A stretch of DNA of 64,000 bases from assembly GCA_902806595.1 (NCBI GenBank), contig CADCXC010000003.1:1612001-1676000 (forward strand). Direction: 5' to 3'. The position numbers and the translations under genes were made by a program. This document shows positions 1-10,582 of the stretch, one piece after another. This DNA is from Pyrenopolyporus hunteri (Eukaryota; Ascomycota; Sordariomycetes; Xylariales; Hypoxylaceae). Under the pieces are notes generated by a model, which saw only the letters and a program-made list of their open reading frames with translations, did no database searches and had not been told where the DNA came from. The first letter of the stretch is position 1; the number at the start of each line of letters is the position of its first letter.

Positions 1-792
1 CAAGTAACATGTGTATGCGCCGCCCGGGGTAGCTGGGCCTTGTTAGGCGGCGAATGATAAGAGAATACGCCGGGGTCGACCAGGGCCTACGGAGCCCATT
101 ATAGTCCAAAAGAGGGTCGAGATTTCGAGGTCGCGAAGTCGCAGAGTCACAGAGTCGCGGAACAGAAGTGTTGCTTTTTTTTTGCTGGTAAAAAGTGATG
201 TCGTCGTTTTTGAAGGGTCGGAAAAAGTATGAATAAAAAAAATTAAAATAAAAGATAAAAAAATAAAAAAATCAGGTTAATTAAACGGAAAGGTTGGGCA
301 AACGAGTGGTGCTCCTTGATAGGTCCAGGTAGCCAAGTAGTAGTAGTAGTAGTACTGAGGTAGCAGTAGGATCGAAATAGCTGGAGAATGCAGAAACAGG
401 GAAGCCGATGGAAGACAGACTTACAGACTCTCTGCAGACTCCCAGGTCGGGCCTCAGGTTTGCTTTAATCTCATTTCGCAGCCGTTATTTTGGGCTGGTA
501 TGCTTCCCCTTCGATCCCTGATCAACCGGACGGAACCCCCACAATACCAATCGTGCGCTCATCTCACGGCTGCATGGGCTGTTTTGTGCATTCAGGGGCG
601 AGGCCGTGGAAGACAACGGCTCGGGTTGGTGTTTGGCTGCGGAAAATTGCATGAGTTTTGATTGGGACGATGTTTTGGGGCATTTTTGGGGCCGTTTTGG
701 GGCCTCGAGACCCGACGGCTGCATGGACTAAAATAAATGACGTCCTCTCAGTGGATGGAGACATTTGCACTTGCCATGCCCATACATGTATA

Positions 793-814
793 TACCTACC
801 TACCTAGGTACCTA
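793..814. repeat. TACCTA/TAGGTA tract
   Basis: A short run of tandem CTAC/TACC units meets its own reverse complement around a central CCTAGG, giving a palindromic microsatellite. The same motif recurs in almost every intergenic stretch of the window (for example 10826-10842, 23094-23116, 24831-24845, 28070-28085, 40741-40795, 53938-53975, 62101-62208) and is nearly absent from exons. Confidence 0.8.
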
Positions 815-912
815 TGCACGGCACATACCTAATGTACCTACCGTAGTGGGGCTCTATGGGCATATGAGACCGTTCCAAAAGCGTGGTACGGAGCCACCTA
901 TAAGAAACATTC

Positions 913-1742
913 ATTTAAATTTAAATCGTTTTAAAAATAAAACCGTTTTAAATAAAAAACGTTTTAAAAAAAAAATTATTTTTTTCTATTTTATTTTATT
1001 ATATTATTTTATTATATTTTATTATTTTATTATTTTATTATTTTATTTTATTATTTTATTTTATATTATTTTATTATTTTATTATTTTTATTATTTTATT
1101 AAAAAATTAATTTTTTTTACATTTATTAAAAATCGAATTTTAATTTATACGGATATTTTTTATAAATTTTACTATTATATTATAAAATTTATATACGTAA
1201 TAAAAATATATTTAAATTTTAATATAAAATTTACGTTAATTATATTATATATTATTTTTTTTAAAAAATTTATTATTTATTTTTATTATTTATAATATAT
1301 ATTTATTATTTATTATTTATTTTTATTATTTATAATATATATTTATTATTTATAATATATATTCGTTATTTATAATATATATTTATTATTCGTAATATTT
1401 ATTTTTATTATTTATAATATATATTTATTATTTATTATTTATTTTTATTATATTTTTTATAATTAATATTATTTATTTTATTATACGATATATGATTTAA
1501 TATTACCGTTATTAACTTATTATTTATGAAATTTTTTTTATTTTTTTTTATTTTTTTTTTTATTTTTTTATTTTTTTTATTTTTTTATTTTTATTATTAT
1601 TTTTTTAAATAATAAAATTACTTTTATATAATATTAAATATTATTAATCGTATAAATAAAATCGATTTTTTAAAAAATTTAAATAAAACGATTTATAATT
1701 ATAAAACGATATCGTATTTTAAAATAATAACGTCGATTTATT
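913..1742. repeat. AT-rich block, probable RIP-degraded repeat
   Basis: About 830 bp made almost only of A and T, with both edges sharp against normal sequence. The few remaining C and G are nearly all inside CpG (CGTTTT, ACGAT, ACGTCGA and similar), while CpA/TpG and other C contexts are almost gone. RIP in Pezizomycotina converts C to T in duplicated DNA, preferentially at CpA, so I infer the remnant of a repeat or transposon mutated close to saturation. No coding remnant or terminal repeat can be assigned; the sequence CCGTTCC occurs on both sides (870-876 and 1865-1871) but may be chance. Confidence 0.7.
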
Positions 1743-2463
1743 GCTAGGATTTAACCGCGAAACCTAGCAACCAAGTCGCGCCCCATTATATTTCGAAATT
1801 TGACCAATGAAAAACTTTAAATCTACGGAACGTTACCCGTTGCAAAACCATTCCAAAAAAAAAACCGTTCCATCTACCTACCTTTTGCCGCTACGGTACC
1901 TACAGACCCCCCATGTCTCCAAGTACCGCAGCACAACATGAAGAATGCCACCGTAACGCAAGAACCACACACACATGCACCCACATGCAGCACGCGCACA
2001 CGCACACATTCTGAGACGCTCTACATTTACGGTACTTAGGTACATGCATCTTCGAGACCTAATTGTCTCACGTGAACACCCGTAGGCTCTGTCGCGTCGC
2101 ACACGCGGTACACCCCTTTTGGTCCGGTGCATAACGAAAGGTGCCCGTAGGTACCTACCTCTTTAAAGTTCCCGGAATACCTAGGTACCTCGTATCCCAT
2201 TAGACTTTTCTTTATTCGCATTCCAAACCTTTTACACATTTTACAATGATCTAAGGTAATAATGATACTGTAAATTTAAGGACGTCAGGCATCATAATAC
2301 AAGAAGACCAGTACCAATTTCTTACACGTTAGAGACAATGCACGGTTTGCCGCCTATGATTATGAAGGAGCAAGTCGTCTTTTCGATCCCCTCTTCAATT
2401 CCCTGAAAGGACCGCGTTTCTTGCTCGTGCTTTGGTTCTCCATACACAATTTGCGCTGGTACA

Positions 2464-5400
2464 ATGCCTTTTCCGTATAGGCTCATATGCGACCTCCTCC
2501 AACGACTCGATGATGAGACTCGCAAAGATGATCACAGACAAACCCCTGCAAAAACAATAATAGAATCCTGGTTTCACGACCACTGCTCAGGTCTCCACGC
2601 CCCTGAGACCGACGCATGCGCCATATTATCCACTCTGCTACCAGAAAGGAGGACAGACAGGGTATACTGCATCCAGGCCTCAAGACTTGAAAGCATATTC
2701 AGCAAGGCCCTAATTCTAGGAGCCTCAAGAGTCCGAGAATTGCGGAGCTATAGGACTTCTAGCTCGAGTGTCGACCTCGCTGACTGTGTCGAAGGCATAC
2801 TGAAGCGCACGGTAAGTATATACTACATACGCTTCTCGCTTACAACGTTGGCGTCGTCCTCTTTCAGGATATAGTCAAAATTTGCTGACATCCCTCGAGC
2901 CTAATAATATCCAAGGCAGCGACGAACTCACGGTAGAAGAAATCGATAATACCTTAAGCCGCATTGCAGCTGCCTGTAGGTTCAGCTCGCCTTCGGTTAG
3001 AGCTTTGCGTAAAACTCAAGACTCAGGGGACCAAGACCGATCTCTAACCGATATATACAGGCGCCTCAGCGCCCGCGATGCAAAATGGTTTACGCGGCTA
3101 ATACTAAAGAACTATCAACCAGTGGTCATGGATGAACGCCTGATATTTCGATGCTACCATCCATGTCTACCACAGTTAATGAAGATAAGAGCCGATTTCA
3201 CTATGGCTGCCACTTTCTTGCGCCAGGTCAGCGAGTCGCCTCAAGATCAGAGCATCGTCGCCAACGTTCTAAAACCGGCTATTGGGACCAAAGTTGGGAG
3301 ACAAGTATGGTTCAAAGGGAGGAGCATCAAGCATTGCCTAAACATGGGCAGGTCGCGAGAAATGAGCTGTGAACAGAAGATCGATGGAGAGTATTGCCAA
3401 ATACACATTGACCTACTTAAACCCCACTCCCCCATCCAGATATTCTCCAAGAGTGGAAAGGACAGCACTCAAGATCGGATTGGCCTTCATCAGTAAGTTG
3501 TCTTTTATTCATTTTTCTTGGCTCTTTACTAACTCAAGATGCTAGGTCCATACGAGACTCGCTCAAATTGGGGGCGTCAGATTGCCCCCTTAAAACTGGT
3601 TGCATACTCGAGGGGGAGATGGTAGTCTATAGTACTAAGGTATTATCACGGCGTCTCTTGATTTCGGGGGCGGATGCTAAATAGGACAGTAGGACAACAG
3701 AATTTTGCCCTTTCACAAAATCCGCAAACACGTCTGTCGTTCCGGTGTCTTCATAGGTACCAACTACGACTCCCAGTATGATACGACGTCCTACTCATCT
3801 TAAGTAGTTGACTGAACTTTGAACAGGCCGCACGATTACGAGCACTTAATGATCGTATATTACGACGTGCTATTAATCGACGACGAATCCTTATTGACAG
3901 TTCGTCAATTCCAACGTTTCAAGCGGCTAAGCGAGCTCATAACTTGTCGAAAGGGTTATGCTGAGCTAGTGACCCGCGAGACTATTTCTTTCGGTCGGCC
4001 GTCTGCTGCATCAAAGTTGCGAGAGGCCTTTGCAAAATGCATAGTTGCCCGTGGCGAAGGTCTCGTTTTAAAGCCTGATGAACCTTACTTTGACTTTAGT
4101 CCAGTCCCAAACTCATACTGCTGCAACATCAAGTTGAAGAAGGAATATGTTCAAGGCTGGGGCGACGTTGGCGACTTCGCGGCTGTTGGGGCTTCTTATG
4201 ATGCGGCAAAGGCAAAGGAATATAAAAGGCCTAATATCAAATGGACGCATTTCTTCATTGGATGCTTGGAAAACAAGGAGAAAGCACGGGCAAGAACCGA
4301 AAAACCTCGATTTATAATCACTAACGTGGTTGAGCTCCCTGAGAAACTTCTATCGACGATTACGACTCAATGCTTTCCATCTCCGGTCCCGTTCAACCGA
4401 AACGAATCCATCGTCTTAGAATTTAGACAGAAAGGGTTGGAAAATCAAATGCTAGATGTATTCTTAGAGCCGTTGGTGTTCGATATGCATTCTTTCTCAT
4501 TCAACAAGGATCCGAACTCGAACTTTTGGAGTATGAGGTTCCCAACGGTCTCTAAAATTCATCATGATAGGTCTTACCTAGACACCATCAGTTTTGCCGA
4601 GCTCCAGGAGCTGGCTTCAAACGCAACTGAAATACCCGAACTTGAGGATAGCCAGGAGATGCGCAGGTGGATATCAGCGTTGGAAAAGGCGGATCCACGG
4701 GGAGTCGCCGTCGACGCCAGCAGCCAACGAAGCGCTTCGTCAGAAACGAGGGCGTCTCTAATCACACCCCAGGATGACATTAACGAAGCAGAAAGAGCAC
4801 GACATAGTTTGAGGCCGAATCACATCGATAATACACCTTGCGGACGGCCCTTACAGTCTCATAATGATACGATAGGAGCTACTCGGGTCTCGTTACCACC
4901 TCCAAAATCATCGGCCGTCGATGCGGAAAACTACGCTCCCTCCGAGATTCTCCTGGAGCCAGCGTCAAATTCAGCATGTCGAAAGCGACCCGCTATAGGG
5001 ACGCGGCGAGCCGCGAAAAGGCCGCGAAGGTCCTCTGGCACGTCTCCTGAACAGTCACGTTCGGCAAGTAGCCCCGTAGACACCCCGCCAAATACTCTGA
5101 GCAACAGGCAGCCGCTAGGCCAAATCGATGCAAATTCGTCTTCGGGATATGTTTCAGGAACGCCAGTCGGCATCCCTCGAGACCCGTTGTCCGATTCATC
5201 AATAATTGAGATGACAACGTCGGTGACTGGTAACGATTGCAACTCCTTATCTGAACCATCCCCCTGCATTCCGCCTGAGGCCGTCTATTCAGCAGCAAAT
5301 CCTACGCCGACGAGAAACGAGGAAGAATCTGGGCAGTGTTTGGCGCACGGATGTTGCTCCTCCGTTGGGAGAAAATGTATACTTGCCAATCGTTCAATCT

Positions 5401-5786
5401 TACTATCGCCGTGTATCTCACAGTATGCATGGGTTACTAATAGTCTCCTACGGGATCATGGCGTGGATAAGTTCTTCACCGATCCTAAGTTATGGTCCCG
5501 GGCGGTAAGGCCTAACGACTTTGCGTACAAATGGGATGCTTCATTAGGGACAATAAGGAAATCCCGGGTCCGTAAGATTTGTCTCGTTGAGTCCAAACGT
5601 TCTAGCGCAACAGCATCCTTCGTTAGAAGCATAGGAGATGCTGGCCTGAAGAAGAAAAACGGCGAGCGCGAATGGGTGGGCGTTTACGATTGGCGAATCC
5701 TAGAGGATATATCGGATATAGAGTCCGGTAAGATCAAGCTAGAAGGGATGGATCTGTGGAAAAAACATTACGTAGGGATCGCGTAA
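2464..5786 (+). CDS. ATP-dependent DNA ligase, filamentous-fungal type
   Basis: Five exons: 2464-2815, 2868-3492, 3546-3639, 3693-3775, 3827-5786; 1037 residues. The ligase motifs appear in order: motif I CEQKIDGEY with the adenylated lysine at about residue 288, ILEGEMVVY (about 346-354), EGLVLKP (462-468), IKLKKEY (486-492), and a motif VI-like MRFPTVSKIHHD. The N-terminal 250 residues match the DNA-binding region of these ligases. After the OB-fold comes a low-complexity Ser/Pro/Arg linker and a conserved-looking C-terminal block (about 910-1037), possibly BRCT-like. The protein differs from replicative Lig1 and from Lig4 and belongs to a less studied filamentous-fungal family; a repair role in the nucleus is inference. 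The intron 1 donor is ambiguous: GTATAT at 2816 keeps frame with the TTTCAG acceptor, while GTAAGT at 2812 needs a weaker acceptor ending at 2899. Confidence 0.9.
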
Positions 5787-6294
5787 GATATGGGATCGGC
5801 ATTATAGGATCGTTGCATCTTGCGGAGGCGTCCGGGTCGTGGAACTACTCGTTAAACCTTTGGCGTTCGTGAATATTACACCGGAAAAAAGCATGCTATT
5901 TGGAGGAGCATCGCAACGGGACGACGTCTGATGAGACAAGGATTACTAATGGAAATGCCTATTTCTCGCGTCCGGGGGTCTCGAGCCGATTGAAAAGTAA
6001 TAGGTACCGAGACTGTTTTAACATGGACGCCCCTTTTCTTACGCTAGAGACCTAATCATATTCCCGAACGTGCCAATTTTTTTCCCGTACAATGCCAACC
6101 CAGACGGTTTGATTTCTTGTGTAGAAGTACATTATCATTAAGGTACGTTGATATATACAGAAGGTATATCCGCCTTCTATCTCTAAGGTACTCTAAATAA
6201 CAGGCTTCGCGAAAAAGGTTCCTCTTTCAGTAGACCCTCGGGCTAGGTAATTCGCAGCAGAATCTAGGCCGATTAAAATACAACGTATTCCTTT
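5787..6294. other. intergenic, convergent 3' flanks
   Basis: Between the stop codons of the ligase (+) and ERG2 (-). It should hold both 3' ends. Moderately AT-rich, with no ORF, tRNA or repeat that I can support. Confidence 0.5.
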
Positions 6295-7040
6295 TTAGAA
6301 CTTCCCAATCAGGAGGTTGCTGATCATCTCCCGGCCGGTGATGACAACGGTGCGGTAGAGGGTCGGGATGTCCAAGGTACTGGACAGGCCATCGGCAAAC
6401 CCGAAGAACAGCATGGGCGGGATCCAGCCCCGGGCATATTCGAGCGCGAAACATCCCTCGGGCATCTTGTATTGCTTGACTAGGCCGCGCTGCAGGTGGT
6501 GCACGCTGCCGGCGGGATAGACCTCGGGCTTGAACTCCCCGGGCACGTACGCCCACTGCTCGCCGCTCAGGATGTGGAAGTAGTCGTCTGCCGTGTGTCG
6601 CCCCGTATGACCTTCGGTGCCGACCGCTGTGCCGAAAATTATTAGGTACTCGGTGATGCCTAGGAGACGCGTTAGTTAGGCGGTCTAGGTCATGGCATTG
6701 GGCGGAGCTGCTCACTGGCATGGATGATGTACATGCCGCCCATGGCACCGCCGGCGTTGTTGAAGAACCATTCCTCGGGGACGTTCCACTTGGGGTTGAC
6801 GTGGGAGGGGTGATTCGCGTGCAGCTCGCCTACGATGTACTCGACGATCTTAGCGGTGTCGTTGCCGTGCGCCTCGATCCCGCGCTTGGCCAGGTCGTGC
6901 AGCTCTTCCCTCTCGAAAATGTAGAAGCTCTCGAGGTTCTGCTCGATCAGGTAGACGATCGGGGTGAAAATGCCGACCAGAACGCCGATGATGGTGAGTA
7001 ACCTGGCGAGACCGCCAGATGAGGAATTATTGGACGCCAT
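6295..7040 (-). CDS. ERG2: C-8 sterol isomerase (Erg2)
   Basis: Two exons on the minus strand, 7040-6716 and 6659-6295, with a 56 bp intron (GTGAGC donor, CTAAC branch, CTCCTAG acceptor); 229 residues, the usual size. Residues about 12-32 form the single N-terminal membrane segment (LLTIIGVLVGIFTPIVYLI). Family hallmarks follow: MGGMYIIHAS spanning the splice junction, EYLIIFGTAVGTEGHTGRH, the acidic HTADDYFHIL stretch, and the hydrophobic ARGWIPPMLFFGFADGL near the C-terminus. The enzyme shifts the sterol double bond from C-8 to C-7 in ergosterol synthesis in the ER membrane; it is homologous to the mammalian sigma-1 receptor and is the target of morpholine antifungals (established for the family). 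It is transcribed divergently from CSL4 across a 542 bp promoter. All key regions look intact. Confidence 0.97.
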
Positions 7041-7582
7041 GCTGCAAAAAGACCGAGGGACGCAAATACACCGAAGGTGGACGAAGGGCGAATCAAGGGC
7101 GAATCAAGCCAAAAGAGAAAACAGCACAACCCAAGCTTCGCTATAGAAATGAGGGACGAGAGCTCTTTGGGGAAGCTTTTTAATATTTAGTAGGTATTTT
7201 TTTCTTTTCGGAGTACGTACCAGCCGTAGCTCCCATTAAATAGGGGTCCTAGCTCAGTACCTACACGTGTATCTACCATCCTAACCTGCCCTAGGTGGTA
7301 AGGTTGGGCCTAAGATTAATGCCAAGTGGAGCCGGCAAACCAGACTACCGGATCGCACCATCTCAGGTACATAACGGGCATATTACATAACATTGTCGAC
7401 CCATCTTTACATTTCGGCGCAGAAGAGATCCGTTTGAACCTTACATCATTAATCAGAAAAAATAATCACAACGACCCGAATACCCAATCACATCATCCCA
7501 CTAACGACCTGTCAACCTTCCGAATCCTACCTCTCCGCCTCGATCCAATTTCCGATCCCTTCCTTCGCACCCCAGCCCTACA
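7041..7582. promoter_or_regulatory. divergent promoter between ERG2 and CSL4
   Basis: 542 bp separates the two start codons, so both genes must start transcription here. Pyrimidine-rich sequence precedes the CSL4 ATG, as is common in fungal leaders. I see no certain TATA box or sterol response element. An ORF of 121 codons running through the right half into CSL4 is out of frame and is not called. Confidence 0.6.
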
Positions 7583-8398
7583 ATGGCGCAAGCGGTCGCG
7601 GTCCCCGGGCAACTGCTCGGGCCCGCGGACAAGTACGTCGCCGGCGCTGGGACGCACATCCACGAATCGAACCTATACTCGTCGCTACTAGGCACCATTG
7701 CCGTCGCGCAACCCGAGAGGACTCCCGGTCCTACGAAGCGACTGACGCGGATCGCGGCCCTAGCAAACAACAGCAATAACAACCCAAGCAGCAAGAGCGG
7801 CGGTGGTAGTGGTGGTGGTGGTAACGCCAACCTCCCGACCATCTCGGTATCCCGCTCGGGCGTCGCGGAGAAGCGCGAGGTCCTCCCCGAAGTCGGCAAC
7901 GTGGTGCTGTGCCGCGTGACGCGCATCACGCCCCGGCATGCGAGCGTCGCTATCCTCGTCGTCGGCGACACCGTGCTCGACGCCGAGTGGCAGGGCTTGA
8001 TCCGCACCCAGGATGTGAGGGCCACCGAGAAGGACCGCGTTAAGATATACGAGAGCTTCAGGCCCGGGGACATCGTGCGCGCGCAGGTGGTAGGTCTATA
8101 TTTGCCATCTATGAATACCCATTTACCGTGTCTATCGCATAGTTGCTATATATTATGTGGAAATCTTGTGTTTTATTATCTACTACGGTGTGCCGTGTTA
8201 GCTAATGTAGTATCGTCTCTATCCTAGATCTCGCTCGGCGACCAGGCTAACTATTACCTCTCGACTGCGAGCAACGAGCTCGGCGTTATCATGGCTACGA
8301 GCGAAGCCGGAAACCCGATGTTTCCCGTTAGCTGGAAAGAGTATAAGGATCCGGAGACCGGGCTTAGTGAGCCTCGGAAAGTCGCCAAGCCCTTTTGA
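7583..8398 (+). CDS. CSL4: exosome complex cap subunit Csl4
   Basis: Two exons, 7583-8089 and 8228-8398, with a 138 bp intron (GTAGGT donor, ATCCTAG acceptor, phase 0); 225 residues. The N-terminal domain has the typical PGQLLGPADKYVAGAGTH start. An Asn/Ser/Gly-rich linker (about 65-90) follows, then the S1-type RNA-binding domain (PEVGNVVLCRVTRI to FRPGDIVRAQV). The second exon encodes ISLGDQANYYLSTASNELGV, the conserved C-terminal part. Csl4 is one of the three S1/KH cap proteins of the RNA exosome, which trims and degrades RNA 3'-to-5' in nucleus and cytoplasm. The homopolymer-like linker is the only oddity. Divergent neighbour of ERG2. Confidence 0.94.
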
Positions 8399-9757
8399 GC
8401 TTCTGAATATTCAAGAAGTGAATCATCACACGGTTTATAATGCTATTGCTCGAAAATATACGGTATACCCAACGGGGAACAGAGAACTCGGAGATAAGGC
8501 TATTACATTCGAATTGCTTGCTACCCCAACACTTAGAGGGTACAACTGAAAATAGAGGTGGGGTTTTACGGGCATTCCCGGAAAGGAAAACAGAGAGGGC
8601 GCATAAGCTATTTGAGACATTAGGCGAAAAACACGCCCTAAGGAGGCACGGTGTTATCCCATCGGACAAGAAGATTAACGTTGTCCGTCTCAAAAGCACG
8701 TGGCCAGACCACCCCGACTATTCGTTGCGAATAATCTTCGGCGATAGAATATCCTAGCGCCCAGCTGCAACTCCAGCCAGCCACAATATCACTTATCGGA
8801 AGACTACCTAACAATAGAAACTCCGGCAGCTTCAAATTCTATGGCGACACTTAACAACCATACTTATCAATCCCTCAGATCTAACCTAGAAATTGGGTGT
8901 TACTTTAAGACGTTTCATAGGCCTCGTCGATCCCTTCTCTGGAACACTGCAGATGAATAGGATCCCCCACATTTGGCTGCGCCACCCACCTACATCTAGC
9001 ATAAATAGCATACCTGCTTATGTCAGTTTAGGCCGTATGGCTTCGACTTCATAAGAATAATGAATAATGCAAAGCCCAGAGAGTCACCCAAGCAAGAAAT
9101 ATACAAAACGCGCTCCGAGCCAAGCAATGAGACTTACAAGATGCCCAGGAGATGGAAATCACCCAGAATGCGTATATAGAGTGCCTACCTAATTCATATC
9201 GAAAGTTATACGCGTAGGTAGGTAGGGACAAGACAAATACCCAATGAAGAGGCGCAGCAAGTTGCTGAATCCAGGGTCCAGTGAACAAACTCGGGCCCCG
9301 CCACCAGAAATAACTTGGAAGCTTATAGGTGGGAAGCAAACCCGGTTTCGTTCCAGTACCTCGCACGCCGGGCCAGCCTAATACTTCGCATACCTTATTC
9401 GATAGAAGAGACTAGATCCGACGTCGACAAGCAATTGGGTGCACGCAGTTGAATAGTAACATTAGCCAGAGGAATGTCTCAAAGCCCAACCACTCCATTA
9501 ACCAAGTATTGAATTTCGAGGGGTTAACTTGAGAAAGTCAAAGGAGAACCCCAACATTACATCTCCATATAGGTACCCAAGCTTTGTTACGACAAAACAA
9601 ACGCTCTGGAATTTGACCCAAGCAAACTCATTTCGCTACACCATCTGCCGCGATTTGGAAGCAAACACAAAACGCAGTGGTACCACACAACGAAATACAT
9701 AACACCCGAAGCGCGACCCGTTGCGCGGCCGGGTAAAATTCACAAAAAGCAGAGGCC
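8399..9757. other. intergenic, CSL4 to Sec2-like gene
   Basis: 1.36 kb holding the 3' flank of CSL4 and the 5' flank of the Sec2-like gene. It has one TAGGTAGG tract near 9213-9226. A 105-codon ORF beginning at 8440 resembles no family I know and is not called. Confidence 0.5.
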
Positions 9758-10582
9758 ATGTCGGCGACGATGACCGTAACCTTTCCACCCATAACATCGA
9801 TACCACTATCCACCACCATGACAGCCACCACCGGAACCACCACCACATCCTGCTGCCCCAACTGCGGGCTTTCACTCCCCGCAGCCTCCGACGCCCAAGC
9901 AGCCCTACTACAAGCGCAGAAGCAGATCGAGGACCTGCAAGCCCAGGTGCGCCTCCTCAACCAGAAAGCCACCGCCGCCGTCGACCGCTGGGCCGACTAC
10001 GAGGACGAGCTATCCCGCCTACGAGCCGCATCCACCACCTCCGTCGCCACATCGCACGCCACCGCAACGACGACCGGGATTCACGCGACCCCGCCTCGAA
10101 ACAGCAACCCCAATGCCAACAACAACATCACCGGCAGCCCGCGGTCCTCGTTCCTTCCCACCGGCGCCGCCGCCCGCATAAGCCAGCTCCTGGCGCCGCG
10201 CAAGTCGGCGCCGAACCTGGCAGGCGCGAACCGGGCCTCGGCGGGGCGCAGCAGCGGCGGCGGCGGCAGCAGCGGCAATAATCACAATAATAGTAATAAA
10301 AACACGGACGATCTCCTCGAGGCGCTGTCGCGCGAGAAGGAGCTGCGCGCCGCGGCCGAGGGCAAGCTGAAGGATACGAGCAAGGAGGTGGAGGAGCTGA
10401 GCGTGTCGCTGTTCGAGCAGGCGAACGAGATGGTGGCCGCGGAGCGCCGCGCCCGGGCCCGCCTCGAGGAGCGCGTCTCCGTGCTCGAGAGGAGGGACGT
10501 GGAGAAGCGGGATCGGTTGGATCGTCTGGAGGGCGCGATGGGGAGGTTGGAGAGGGTTAGGGTGTTGCTCGAGGAGCGGTAG
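9758..10582 (+). CDS. Sec2-type Rab guanine nucleotide exchange factor domain protein
   Basis: Single exon, 274 residues. A Thr-rich N-terminus contains a CCPNCG cysteine pair, followed by a predicted coiled coil (about 47-90), a Ser/Asn/Gly-rich spacer (about 95-185), and a long charged coiled coil (about 188-270) with the Sec2/Rabin8 signature LKDTSKEVEELSVSLFEQAN, EMVAAERRARARLEERV. In yeast this coiled coil binds Sec4 and catalyses GDP release, directing secretory vesicles to sites of polarised growth; the same role here is inference. The protein stops directly after the exchange domain and lacks the long C-terminal half of yeast Sec2. A GTAGGT donor-like sequence overlaps the stop (10578), so a further downstream exon cannot be excluded, although none is obvious. 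GC-rich at third codon positions. Confidence 0.85.
   Translation: MSATMTVTFPPITSIPLSTTMTATTGTTTTSCCPNCGLSLPAASDAQAALLQAQKQIEDLQAQVRLLNQKATAAVDRWADYEDELSRLRAASTTSVATSHATATTTGIHATPPRNSNPNANNNITGSPRSSFLPTGAAARISQLLAPRKSAPNLAGANRASAGRSSGGGGSSGNNHNNSNKNTDDLLEALSREKELRAAAEGKLKDTSKEVEELSVSLFEQANEMVAAERRARARLEERVSVLERRDVEKRDRLDRLEGAMGRLERVRVLLEER

Larger units (their letters stand above)
1..2463. other. intergenic region with RIP-like block
   Basis: No supportable gene. The left part is ordinary mixed-composition sequence with a short AGT run near 340-355. A TACCTA/TAGGTA tract lies at 793-814 and more occur at 2035-2195. The extreme AT block at about 913-1742 is listed separately. The right end is the 5' flank of the DNA ligase gene, where no TATA box or other clear core element was recognised. 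Confidence 0.6.

Noticed and set aside
765..1295. 176-codon ORF running into the AT block
   Set aside because: Composition is almost only Phe, Ile, Tyr, Leu and Lys from A/T runs; this is a by-product of the AT block.
7326..7691. 121-codon ORF across the CSL4 start
   Set aside because: Out of frame with CSL4 and runs through its leader.
8440..8757. 105-codon ORF just after CSL4
   Set aside because: Lies in the CSL4 3' flank, overlaps a similar-sized ORF on the other strand, and resembles nothing known.
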